Shown here: piece by piece, positions 1-6,628 of the stretch
How the letters are laid out: each line of letters opens with the position of its first letter
Position numbering within the stretch: position 1 is the stretch's first letter
Source: Oscillospiraceae bacterium
Lineage (GTDB): Bacteria > Bacillota_A > Clostridia > Oscillospirales > Oscillospiraceae
NCBI GenBank assembly: GCA_015068055.1
Contig: SVLG01000052.1
Span: 1 to 14,448 of the forward strand
Length of the DNA stretch: 14,448 nucleotides
Direction: 5' to 3'
The notes under the pieces: generated by a model
What the model saw: only the letters and a program-made list of their open reading frames with translations
What the model was told of the DNA's origin: nothing
The model's database searches: none
Translations under genes and position numbers: made by a program

Positions 1-1
1 C

Positions 2-700
2 ATTGGCACGGCCCTGGCTCAGAGCTGGAACACCGAGCTGGCAGAGGGCTGCGGCGATGTTGTGGGCAGCGAGATGGAACGCTTCGGGGTGCATTTCTGG
101 CTGGCCCCGGCGCTGAACATCCACCGGAGTATCCTCTGCGGCCGGAATTTTGAGTATTTCTCGGAAGATCCGCTGATCAGCGGCAAAATGGCGGCAGCAA
201 TTACATGCGGCGTTCAGAAGCACCCCGGCTGCGCTGCCACAATCAAGCACTTCTGCGCCAACAATCAGGAGACCAACCGCTATACCAATAACTCGCTTGT
301 CAGCGAGCGGGCCCTGCGGGAAATCTATCTCCGGGGCTTTGAAATCTGCGTACGTGAGGCCCAGCCTCTTGGACTGATGACCTCCTACAACCTGCTCAAC
401 TGTGAGCATACCTCCGAGCGCCGGGATCTTTGCGAGGACATCCTCCGCAGTGAGTGGGGCTACCGGGGAATCATAATGACTGACTGGCTCATTTCCCTGA
501 TGCCTGCGTCTAAGGATTCCCCTTACCGCAAGGCCAAAGCTGCCCTCATCGCGGCGGCCAGCGGCGAACTGGTGATGCCCGGAGATAAAAAGAACGTAAA
601 GGACATTCTCTCCGCCCTCCAAAGCGGCGAGCTCACCCGGTCCCAGCTGGAGGTGAACGCCAGCCGGCTCTATCGCGTGTGGAAGAAACTGGCACGGTGA
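2..700 (+). CDS. Glycoside hydrolase family 3 enzyme (beta-glucosidase type), 3' part only
   Basis: The reading frame is open from base 2, so the gene starts before the window; 232 residues are visible. They match the GH3 (beta/alpha)8 catalytic domain: the WLAPALNIHR segment, the GRNFEYFSEDP segment, the KHFCANNQE substrate-binding region and GIIMTDW, whose Asp is the expected catalytic nucleophile (inferred from the family). The enzyme should release glucose or a related sugar from beta-glycosides. The protein ends soon after this barrel, with no alpha/beta sandwich domain behind it. Most GH3 enzymes carry that domain at the C-terminus, so it probably lies upstream here, as in the domain-swapped beta-glucosidases of Ruminococcus and Butyrivibrio. 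No signal peptide can be judged. The stop overlaps the next start as GTGA. Confidence 0.9.
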   Translation: MGTALAQSWNTELAEGCGDVVGSEMERFGVHFWLAPALNIHRSILCGRNFEYFSEDPLISGKMAAAITCGVQKHPGCAATIKHFCANNQETNRYTNNSLVSERALREIYLRGFEICVREAQPLGLMTSYNLLNCEHTSERRDLCEDILRSEWGYRGIIMTDWLISLMPASKDSPYRKAKAALIAAASGELVMPGDKKNVKDILSALQSGELTRSQLEVNASRLYRVWKKLAR

Positions 701-1092
701 AGACTGTGGATTATATTCATGAAGACAGCCTGCTGTTTTTCAACCGGCAGCCGGGGGCTTATGCCCTGTACGAAGCCTTGGTAACGAAGCTGCTGGAGCG
801 ATACCCGGATACCGGGATACGGGTGCAGAAGACGCAGATCAGCTTTTCAAATCGGTATATGTTTGCCTGTGTTTCGCTGCAGCGGGTGAAAAAGAAAGCA
901 GAGCTGCCCGAGCCTTATATCGTTCTTACGCTGGGGCTGCCCTATCCCCTTGACTCCGGGCGCGTGGCGGTGAAGACGGAGCCCTATCCCGGACGCTGGA
1001 CCACGCATATTGTCATCGGCTCTGCGGATGAACTGGATGTGGAACTTTTTGAATGGGTGAGGGAGGCCTATGACTTTGCGGAGAGAAAGTGA
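697..1092 (+). CDS. DUF5655-like hypothetical protein
   Basis: About 131 residues, soluble, with no membrane segment or signal peptide. The pattern is an aromatic stretch (LLFFNRQPGAYALYEAL), then KTQISF and a FACVSLQRVKKK segment. It resembles the small DUF5655 domain proteins often found in Firmicutes beside YdeI-type genes; this is recognition by eye, not a search. The molecular role is unknown. I prefer the GTG at 697, which overlaps the preceding stop (GTGA) and has a weak GGAAG 11 bases upstream. An in-frame GTG at 679 would add six residues but has no visible ribosome site. The gene overlaps the next one, so the two are probably co-translated. Confidence 0.72.
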   Translation: MKTVDYIHEDSLLFFNRQPGAYALYEALVTKLLERYPDTGIRVQKTQISFSNRYMFACVSLQRVKKKAELPEPYIVLTLGLPYPLDSGRVAVKTEPYPGRWTTHIVIGSADELDVELFEWVREAYDFAERK

Positions 1093-1660
1093 GCTTTATA
1101 CAAGCGACCGGCAGGAATGGCGCCGCTGGCTTTCCGAACACTTTGAAACGGAGGCGGAAATCTGGCTTGTGTTTCCCATGAAAGCGTCGGGAGAAGAGCG
1201 CCTGTCCTACAACGACGCCGTGGAAGAGGCCCTTTGCTTCGGCTGGATCGACAGCACCATCCGGAATATAGACGCCACCAACAGAGCCCAGCGCTTTACA
1301 CCCAGGAAAAAGGGGAGTTCTTACTCAAGGCCCAACATAGAAAGGCTGATTTGGCTGGAAAGGCAGGGGCTTATCCATCCGAAGATCCGGGAGGGCGTGC
1401 TGCCGATGATTGAGGCGCCGTATGTGTTTCCTGAGGATATCATGGAGGCCATAAAGGCCGATGGGGCGGCGTGGGAGAACTATCGGCGTTTCCCGGCGGG
1501 CTATCAAAGAATCCGCATCGCCTATATCGACGCGGCCAGAAAAAGACCGGCTGAATTTGAAAAACGGCTTCAGAGCTTTCTGACAAAAACAAGGGAGAAC
1601 AAAATGATTGCGGGTTACGGCGGCATTGATAAGTATTACGGAGACGGGAACGATGGTTGA
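1070..1660 (+). CDS. YdeI/OmpD-associated family protein
   Basis: About 196 residues. The sequence follows the YdeI/OmdA family: an N-terminal ELYTSDRQEWRRWL segment, EIWLVFPMK, then DAVEEALCFGWIDS and the basic stretch RFTPRKKGSSYSRPN, ending in a lysine/arginine-rich helix. Members are small cytoplasmic proteins of uncertain function; some are linked to bacteriocin or peptide resistance, but this is weakly supported and not visible here. The ATG at 1070 sits only three bases after GGGAGG (1061-1066). The in-frame TTG at 1076 has better spacing, so the true start may be two codons later. It overlaps the preceding gene by about 20 bases and the next by 8, consistent with one operon. Confidence 0.82.
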   Translation: MTLRRESELYTSDRQEWRRWLSEHFETEAEIWLVFPMKASGEERLSYNDAVEEALCFGWIDSTIRNIDATNRAQRFTPRKKGSSYSRPNIERLIWLERQGLIHPKIREGVLPMIEAPYVFPEDIMEAIKADGAAWENYRRFPAGYQRIRIAYIDAARKRPAEFEKRLQSFLTKTRENKMIAGYGGIDKYYGDGNDG

Positions 1661-2243
1661 GGAAAGCGCGTGGGATAAACTCCTGCAGATCGAAACCGCC
1701 GGTCTGGACGAAACAAACTCCGACGAGCATCATTACCGCTATGAGCCCACCCCTTACCGGGTACTGGAGCGGCTGGCGGAGAGCGGCCTTTTCAAAGCGG
1801 GCGACCGGGTTCTGGACTACGGCTGCGGTAAGGGGCGGGGCTGCTTCTTTCTGACTCATGAGACCGGGGCGGAGACCCTTGGCATCGAATACGATGAGCG
1901 GATCTATGAGGCGGCGCTGGAAAACGGAAGAACGGCCGCGGCCAAGGCCGGCTTCATGCTGACGCGGGCCGAAGAATATGAAGTACCGCCGGAGGCCAAC
2001 CGCTGTTTCTTCTTCAACCCCTTTTCTGTGGAACTGCTGCAGAAGGTGCTGGCGCGGATCATCGAATCCCATTATGCCTGTCCGCGGGAGGTACTGCTGT
2101 TCTTCTACTATCCCTTTGACGACTATGTTTCGTATCTGATGAGCGTGGACGAACTGGAGTTTTACGGAGAGATCGGCTGCGGGAGGCATCCGCAGGACAG
2201 AATTCTGATATTCCGTCTGCCCTCTTACACATGGAAGGAGTGA
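1653..2243 (+). CDS. Class I SAM-dependent methyltransferase
   Basis: 196 residues. Motif I is clear at residues 53-63 (VLDYGCGKGRG), the acidic residue ending strand 2 is in GIEYDE (about 79), and a motif IV-like FFFNPFS lies at 118-124. These mark a Rossmann-fold enzyme that uses S-adenosylmethionine. The NPF motif is reminiscent of N-methyltransferases, but the substrate cannot be inferred. The ATG at 1653 has GGAG (1640-1643) at good distance and overlaps the upstream stop by 8 bases. An earlier in-frame ATG at 1608 would lie deep inside the previous gene and is less likely. The gene is part of the GH3-DUF5655-YdeI-methyltransferase-esterase run. No membrane segment is visible. Confidence 0.85.
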   Translation: MVEESAWDKLLQIETAGLDETNSDEHHYRYEPTPYRVLERLAESGLFKAGDRVLDYGCGKGRGCFFLTHETGAETLGIEYDERIYEAALENGRTAAAKAGFMLTRAEEYEVPPEANRCFFFNPFSVELLQKVLARIIESHYACPREVLLFFYYPFDDYVSYLMSVDELEFYGEIGCGRHPQDRILIFRLPSYTWKE

Positions 2244-2248
2244 GGCCA

Positions 2249-3211
2249 GTGCCGCACGTTGCAAATAAGGATATCCACAAAGACATACGGCTGATTGGCG
2301 GCATTCTGCGAAAGCTCATGCCGGTCTATACAAAAGAGAAGCTGGTTCCCCTCAGCGAAATGTGCGCGAAGCTGATGGCCGGTCACTGGCTGGGCAGGAG
2401 CGCTGCGGAAAGCCGCTGGGTGCAGCGGGAGGACGGCACACAGCTCCGTCTGCTGATCTGCCGGAGCAAAAAGGGGACCAAGCCCCCCGCCACCGGCCTT
2501 CTCTGGATCCACGGCGGCGGCTATGCCATCGGCGCGCCTGAGCAGGACTTCCTCTTCATCGATCCGCTGGTCGGGGACGGCAGCTGCGTTGCGGTGCTGC
2601 CGGCCTATACGCTCTCGGCCCGGAAGCCCTATCCGGCGGCGCTGGAGGACTGCTATCTGGCGCTGAAGTGGATGAAGGAGCACGCGGAGGAGCTGGGCAT
2701 CAACCCCACACAGCTTTTTGTGGGCGGCGACAGCGCAGGCGGCGGCCTCACCGCGGCGCTGTGCCTTTATGCAAGGGATAAAGGCGAGGTGGACATCGCC
2801 TTCCAGCTGCCCCTTTACCCCATGCTGGACGACCGCATGATCACGGCTTCCTCCCGGGATAACGATGCTCCCGTCTGGAACAGCCGCGCCAATGAGGCGG
2901 CATGGGCACTGTATCTGGAGGGTATCCCCAAAGACGAAGTGCCGGCCTATGCGGCCCCTGCGCGGGCAGAGGATCTGCGCGGTCTGCCCCCGGCCTGTAC
3001 CTATGTGGGCACGGTGGAACCCTTTTATGATGAAACGGTGGATTTTGTGAGGCGGCTGCGCGATGCGGGGGTGGAGGTGGCATTCCGCGAGTATGAGGGC
3101 TGCTTCCACGCCTTTGATATGATGGGTGCCTTTACCAGGGTGGGCAAGGATGCCCGCGCCTTTCTCCTGCACAGCTTCCGGGATGCCCAGCGGCGTTTTT
3201 TCACAAAGTGA
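2249..3211 (+). CDS. Alpha/beta hydrolase, HSL-type carboxylesterase
   Basis: 320 residues. The hormone-sensitive-lipase-type signature is complete: oxyanion-hole HGGGYAIG starting at residue 88, nucleophile Ser162 in GGDSAGGG, and His287 in GCFHAF. The acid position reads VEPFYDE, with Glu257 where most relatives have Asp. The enzyme should hydrolyse short acyl esters in the cytoplasm, since no signal peptide is visible. I chose GTG 2249 because AAGGAG (2235-2240) lies 8 bases upstream; ATG 2231 lies within the preceding gene's end without a ribosome site. It is the last gene of the first operon. Its stop codon overlaps the operator-like palindrome that begins at 3208, and no terminator is seen between it and the next gene. 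Confidence 0.9.
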   Translation: MPHVANKDIHKDIRLIGGILRKLMPVYTKEKLVPLSEMCAKLMAGHWLGRSAAESRWVQREDGTQLRLLICRSKKGTKPPATGLLWIHGGGYAIGAPEQDFLFIDPLVGDGSCVAVLPAYTLSARKPYPAALEDCYLALKWMKEHAEELGINPTQLFVGGDSAGGGLTAALCLYARDKGEVDIAFQLPLYPMLDDRMITASSRDNDAPVWNSRANEAAWALYLEGIPKDEVPAYAAPARAEDLRGLPPACTYVGTVEPFYDETVDFVRRLRDAGVEVAFREYEGCFHAFDMMGAFTRVGKDARAFLLHSFRDAQRRFFTK

Positions 3212-3248
3212 CATAGTCACGGAAGAAAAGGGCTGCTGCGGTTACAAT
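3208..3248 (+). promoter_or_regulatory. CRP/FNR-type activator site plus -10 (copy 1 of 4)
   Basis: The palindrome GTGACATAGTCAC (3208-3220) is followed directly by GGAA, and TACAAT (3243-3248) follows after exactly 22 intervening bases. No -35 hexamer is present. The palindrome would be centred near -41, a class II activator position. The layout is identical to three copies at 13029, 13548 and 14193. Confidence 0.75.
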
Positions 3249-3288
3249 AAGGACACTTAAAACCGGAGAATAAAAGGAGATTAAAATA

Positions 3289-3510
3289 ATGAAAACATAT
3301 GAACTTGTGATCGAGCAGAAGCAGCCCACCTGCGGCGGACGCGCCCCCACCAAGTCCGAAATCCAGACCGTTACCACCGACGATCCCGTGGCCTATGTGC
3401 GGGAACTGGAGCCCAACGGCAAGCTGGAAGTGGAAAACATAGCCGGCGGCCTTGCGGTTACCATTGACCGTAACGGACTTTGGATCCGCTACGAATTCAC
3501 CGAGGACTGA
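3289..3510 (+). CDS. Small conserved-looking hypothetical protein, 73 residues
   Basis: I do not recognise this protein. It is acidic and soluble, with one cysteine in TCGGRAP (near residue 15), alternating charged and beta-strand-like stretches (KLEVENIAGGLAVTIDRNG, LWIRYEF), and no signal peptide or membrane helix. It looks like a small all-beta fold. It has a strong AAAGGAG ribosome site, its own promoter and a strong terminator, so it is a true single-gene unit. Its promoter has the same palindrome and spacing as the rhodanese/thioredoxin/ferredoxin genes at 13-14 kb, which suggests a role in the same redox or sulfur response (inference from regulation only). Confidence 0.8.
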   Translation: MKTYELVIEQKQPTCGGRAPTKSEIQTVTTDDPVAYVRELEPNGKLEVENIAGGLAVTIDRNGLWIRYEFTED

Positions 3511-3518
3511 GATACCGA

Positions 3519-3552
3519 AAAAGCCTCTGCTTTTTTAAGCAGAGGCTTTTTT
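3519..3552 (+). terminator. Rho-independent terminator
   Basis: A perfect 10-bp stem, GCCTCTGCTT (3523-3532) with AAGCAGAGGC (3537-3546), has a four-T loop, an A run before it and six T after it. It ends the small-protein gene and is A/T flanked on both sides. Confidence 0.92.
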
Positions 3553-3553
3553 C

Positions 3554-3582
3554 TTGTCAGTGCAGCATTCATATAGTATGAT
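3554..3582 (+). promoter_or_regulatory. Sigma-A-type promoter of the membrane/ferredoxin module
   Basis: TTGTCA (3554-3559), a 17-bp spacer and TATGAT (3577-3582). Unlike the small-protein promoter just upstream, this one has a normal -35 box and no GTGA palindrome, so the redox module appears to be under different control. Confidence 0.75.
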
Positions 3583-3614
3583 GAAAGCACAAATATTATA
3601 GGAGGTGCTTTCAT
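3581..3614. repeat. Perfect 10-bp inverted repeat around start site and RBS
   Basis: ATGAAAGCAC (3581-3590) and GTGCTTTCAT (3605-3614) are perfect complements separated by 14 bases. The right arm includes the first bases of the start codon (3613-3615), the loop holds the AGGAG ribosome site, and the left arm overlaps the -10 box and expected transcription start. It may be a DNA operator; as RNA it would only form in read-through transcripts. Confidence 0.55.
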
Positions 3615-4248
3615 GCTGTTTGGCGACTGGAGTTATGCGGCGGCGGCCGAGAGAGCCATCGCGGCGGTACGCGATCCCTCGAATTTCCACTGGTCCATCC
3701 TGACGCTTTTTGCGCTGGTGATGACTACCTACTGCAGCGAGATCAAGGCAAAGAATTATAAGGCGGTGGCCTGTGCGGCCATGCTGTATTCCATCCACTG
3801 GCTCTATGAGATCGCCAACGCGGTGATCTGTCACGTGACCGGCTATGCTTTGTGGACGGTTTCCCCGGAAAGCACCAGCTTTATCCTGCTCATCGGTGTC
3901 AGCGCGGAGCTGAGTCTCATGTTCAGCGTGGCGGGCTTTACCTGCAAGCTGCTGCCGGAGGACAAAGATGCAAAGATCCTCGGCATCAACAGCCGCTGGT
4001 TCATGGGCATTGCCTTTGCTGCCTTCTGCTCGGTATTTGAGATTTTCCTGGCCTGGACCCCGGCGTTTATCTGGGTCTATCCCTGGTGGGGTGCCCTGCC
4101 TGTGTTCATCACCACCTATATCCCCTTCTTTGTGGGGGCCTATCTGGTCTATGACCTGCCGCCGAAGAAGCAATGGACTGCCGTGGGCACGCTGGTGTGC
4201 ATCAATATCCTGCTGCTCGTGGTGCTGGTGCCGCTGGGCATCATTTGA
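3613..4248 (+). CDS. Unknown polytopic membrane protein of a redox module
   Basis: 211 residues with about six hydrophobic helices (roughly 26-42, 50-72, 88-108, 128-150, 155-178 and 189-210). I do not recognise the family. Histidines lie in or near helices (FHWS at the first, YSIHWLYE in the second, and ICHVTG just after it), together with buried acidic residues such as the Glu in SAELSLMF and VFEIF. These could serve cofactor binding, but that is speculation. The start ATG has AGGAGG (3600-3605) upstream. It lies 21 bases before a ferredoxin gene and a NapH-like membrane Fe-S gene, so it is probably the membrane partner of an electron-transfer unit. Haem or quinone binding is a possibility, not shown. 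Confidence 0.85.
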   Translation: MLFGDWSYAAAAERAIAAVRDPSNFHWSILTLFALVMTTYCSEIKAKNYKAVACAAMLYSIHWLYEIANAVICHVTGYALWTVSPESTSFILLIGVSAELSLMFSVAGFTCKLLPEDKDAKILGINSRWFMGIAFAAFCSVFEIFLAWTPAFIWVYPWWGALPVFITTYIPFFVGAYLVYDLPPKKQWTAVGTLVCINILLLVVLVPLGII

Positions 4249-4269
4249 TATAACGGAAGAGGTGGAACT

Positions 4270-4470
4270 GTGAAAAAACTTGCTTTTGTGGATCGGAACA
4301 TATGCGTTGCCTGCGGGGCCTGCACCAAGGCTTGTCCCAAGGGCGCCATCACCATATACCGCGGCTGCTATGCCGTGGTGGCAGCGGAAAAATGTGTGGG
4401 CTGCGGCCTTTGCGCCAAAACCTGTCCCGCCGGCTGCATCAGCATAGGCGAAAGGAGGGAGGATAAATGA
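4270..4470 (+). CDS. 2[4Fe-4S] ferredoxin, 66 residues
   Basis: A bacterial-type ferredoxin with two complete cluster motifs: Cys12/15/18/22 (CVACGACTKACP) and Cys42/45/48/52 (CVGCGLCAKTCP). Two extra cysteines sit at 33 and 56. It should carry low-potential electrons in the cytoplasm. The start is GTG 4270 with AGAGG (4258-4262) upstream. Its stop overlaps the start of the following membrane Fe-S gene as ATGA, implying translational coupling and probably a direct physical partnership, with the ferredoxin feeding or draining the membrane protein. It is closely similar in layout to the ferredoxin that begins at 14262, so this genome has at least two paralogues. Confidence 0.95.
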   Translation: MKKLAFVDRNICVACGACTKACPKGAITIYRGCYAVVAAEKCVGCGLCAKTCPAGCISIGERREDK

Positions 4471-5039
4471 AAACGAAGCACTGGTACGATTATCTCTGGA
4501 TCTGGACGGTCATTTACTTTGCGCTGGGCTTTTTCAACATCCTCTTTGCCTGGCTGGGTATGATCGACTTTCTTGTGCCGCTTTTTATTGCCGTTATCGG
4601 CGGCAATAAGGCCTTCTGCAACCGCTACTGCGGCCGCGGTCAGCTGCTGGCGCAATGCGGCAGATGCTCCCGCAATGTGAAAGCACCCCGTTTTCTTGCC
4701 TCCAAATGGTTCCGTTACGGCTTTCTGGTCTTTTTCCTTACGATGTTCGGCAGCATGGTCTTTCAGACGTATCTGGTGGCTGCCGGTGCTGCCAATCTCC
4801 GGGAGGCCATCAAGCTGCTGTGGATGTTCCGCGTTCCCTGGGGCTGGACCTACAGCGCCGGCACCGTGGCGGACTGGGTGGCCCAGTTTGCCTTCGGTTT
4901 CTACAGCATCATGCTGACCTCCACCATCATCGGTCTGGTGGTGAATACCGTTTTCAAGCCCCGGGCTTGGTGCAGCTTCTGCCCCATGGGTACCATGACG
5001 CAGCTGATCTGCAAGATCAAGGCAGGGGAGAAGCTGTAA
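4467..5039 (+). CDS. NapH/YccM-like membrane 4Fe-4S protein
   Basis: 190 residues. About four hydrophobic segments (roughly 11-30, 33-46, 84-106 and 138-162) flank two cysteine groups: CNRYCGRGQLLAQCGRC (Cys51, 55, 64, 67) and CSFCPMGTMTQLIC (Cys169, 172, 182). This is the arrangement of the Fer4_5/NapH/NosR C-terminal/RdxA group, in which cytoplasmic-side Fe-S clusters pass electrons to or from the membrane. Compared with NapH it is shorter and lacks the C-terminal pair of regular ferredoxin motifs, which are supplied here by the separate ferredoxin gene just upstream. AAAGGAGG (4451-4458) precedes the ATG. The electron donor, acceptor and quinone dependence are unknown. Confidence 0.87.
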   Translation: MKTKHWYDYLWIWTVIYFALGFFNILFAWLGMIDFLVPLFIAVIGGNKAFCNRYCGRGQLLAQCGRCSRNVKAPRFLASKWFRYGFLVFFLTMFGSMVFQTYLVAAGAANLREAIKLLWMFRVPWGWTYSAGTVADWVAQFAFGFYSIMLTSTIIGLVVNTVFKPRAWCSFCPMGTMTQLICKIKAGEKL

Positions 5040-5047
5040 AAAAAGAG

Positions 5048-5086
5048 AAATCCTGCAGCGGGATTGTCCCGCTGCAGGATTTTTTT
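5048..5086. terminator. Bidirectional rho-independent terminator
   Basis: A perfect 14-bp stem, 5050-5063 with 5067-5080, has a 3-base loop and seven T on the + side. On the - side the stem is followed by TTTCTCTTTTTT. It lies between two convergent genes, so it can end both the ferredoxin module and the serine hydrolase. Confidence 0.93.
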
Positions 5087-5096
5087 ATATTGAAGG

Positions 5097-6548
5097 TCAG
5101 CCCTTCACAAACCGTACCGGGGCCACACCGGGAGTGGGCTCAAAGGTCACGTCCAGGAAGCTGATCTTCCCGTCCATGCCGTAGCCGAACTGGGCCGGGA
5201 GGCTGAGACCCATGGTGGGGAGCATGAGGTTGAAGAAGTCGTAGTGGAAGTGCATCATCATGGCAGCAAAGCCGTTGAGGGTACCGGCAAACTGTCCGCC
5301 GTTTTCCTGCAGAACGAGGGTGCCGAAGGCGGGGTGAGTGAAGGTGCCGGTGTACTCCTCGGTGGGATGGGATACGGAGGTGCCCTGAATCTGCATGGCG
5401 GCCATGGCCTTCTGTCCCTCGGCCATGGCGGCGAAGATGCCGCCGATGGTGGCCTGGAACTTCTCGTTCCAGCCGCAGTCCTCCAGACCCAGAACGGCGT
5501 CGAGGATCATATAGGTCAGGGGGTAGGCCAGGAAGTTGGAGTTGCCGTTGGTGAGGAGAGCAATGCCGAAATTCTGCTGAGGAAGCAGCGTCACCAGCGA
5601 GGAGAAGCCGAGGGTGTTGCCGCCGTGGCTGACCATGGGCACACCGCGGTAAATGTCCGTGAACCAGCCGAGACCGTATTTGGCCTCGCTGATCTCGCTC
5701 AGCTGCCAGAAGTAGGGAGTGCCGTCCATCTGCGGGGTGTGCATCATCTCCAGCTGGGAAGCGGAGACGAGAGTCTTGCCCTGCCAGCTGCCATCGCCAA
5801 GCTGGAACTTCAGGTACTTTTCCATATCCTCTGCGTTGGATACGATGCCGCCGGCAGGAGCCACGCCCCGCAGCGGGAGATATTCGGTCTGCATATAGTC
5901 CGCGCCGGTGAAGACATAGCCCCGGGAGTGGTCTTCGATCTCCTCCAGCTTTTCGGCGTAGAAGGAGGTGTCGGCCATGCCCAACTCGTCAAGGATGCGC
6001 TTTTGCACAAAGTCCTCCCAGCTCATGCCGCTGAGCACTTCCACCAGATAACCTGCCAGCATGACCATCTGGTTGGAATACTGCAGCACGCTGCGGAAGG
6101 GAGCGGCGCTCTGGAGATACTGCAGCTCCTCCACCATGGCCCTGCGGTCGTCCTTTGTGCAGAAAACGGCATGGGCATCGTACTTGGCCAGACCGCTGCG
6201 GTGGCACATGAGGTCACGGGCGGTGACGTTCTTCTCCGCCTCTGCATCGGCCAGCTTCAGCCAGGGGATATACTCGCGCACGGGCTTGTCCCAGTCCAGC
6301 TTGCCCTCATCGCAGAGCATGCCCAGAGCCAGCGCGGTAAAGGACTTGGTCACCGAGCCGATGGGCAGGTGGGTCTTTACAGTCATGGGCAGGTCTGCGG
6401 CGATGTCGCGGCTGCCGTAGGCGCGGGAGAAGACGGTTTCCCCGTCCTTGACCAGCGTGACGGAGAGACCGGGCAGATTCCAGAGCTTCAGCATTTCGCT
6501 GACCTTGCTGTCCATGGAGTTGATGATGTTTTCAAGCTGTGCAGACAT
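5097..6548 (-). CDS. Beta-lactamase-family serine hydrolase (class C fold)
   Basis: 483 residues. The active-site motifs of the beta-lactamase/D-aminopeptidase/esterase group are present: SxxK at Ser65-Lys68 (GSVTKSF), YxN at Tyr157-Asn159 (QYSNQM) and HGG at 308-310 (SHGGNT). A C-terminal domain of about 90 residues follows, like the lipocalin-type tails of D-amino-acid amidases and esterases. There is no signal peptide or lipobox, so it likely acts in the cytoplasm on a D-amino-acid peptide, amide or ester rather than on the cell wall. AAAGGAG precedes the start. It is divergent from two XRE-cupin regulators and near a dipeptide epimerase, supporting a role in handling D-amino-acid-containing peptides (inference). 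True beta-lactamase activity is unlikely. Confidence 0.9.
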   Translation of the reverse strand: MSAQLENIINSMDSKVSEMLKLWNLPGLSVTLVKDGETVFSRAYGSRDIAADLPMTVKTHLPIGSVTKSFTALALGMLCDEGKLDWDKPVREYIPWLKLADAEAEKNVTARDLMCHRSGLAKYDAHAVFCTKDDRRAMVEELQYLQSAAPFRSVLQYSNQMVMLAGYLVEVLSGMSWEDFVQKRILDELGMADTSFYAEKLEEIEDHSRGYVFTGADYMQTEYLPLRGVAPAGGIVSNAEDMEKYLKFQLGDGSWQGKTLVSASQLEMMHTPQMDGTPYFWQLSEISEAKYGLGWFTDIYRGVPMVSHGGNTLGFSSLVTLLPQQNFGIALLTNGNSNFLAYPLTYMILDAVLGLEDCGWNEKFQATIGGIFAAMAEGQKAMAAMQIQGTSVSHPTEEYTGTFTHPAFGTLVLQENGGQFAGTLNGFAAMMMHFHYDFFNLMLPTMGLSLPAQFGYGMDGKISFLDVTFEPTPGVAPVRFVKG

Positions 6549-6575
6549 GGTGAATCTCCTTTCTTCATATGAGGC

Positions 6576-6604
6576 TTGACATATTCCGGTTGCTTTCTTA
6601 CAAT
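6576..6604 (+). promoter_or_regulatory. Sigma-A promoter of the tandem XRE-cupin genes
   Basis: Consensus TTGACA (6576-6581), a 17-bp spacer and TACAAT (6599-6604). The start point would be near 6611, giving a leader of about 18 bases. The promoter sits only 27 bases from the divergent serine hydrolase start, so a regulator bound here could affect both directions. Confidence 0.85.
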
Positions 6605-6628
6605 TTGTTCAGCGAGGTGAATGTACAG

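Noticed and set aside
2225..3220. Open frame of 331 codons on the - strand
   Set aside because: Antisense to the esterase with a full catalytic signature; no recognisable domain.
5097..6548. Annotation of the serine hydrolase as an antibiotic-resistance beta-lactamase
   Set aside because: No export signal, a long C-terminal domain and a D-peptide-type neighbourhood; the motifs are shared by many esterases and peptidases.
5244..6572. Open frame of 442 codons on the + strand
   Set aside because: It lies wholly antisense to the serine hydrolase, which has all active-site motifs; the protein is His/Gly/Val-rich, as expected from the complement of a GC-rich gene.
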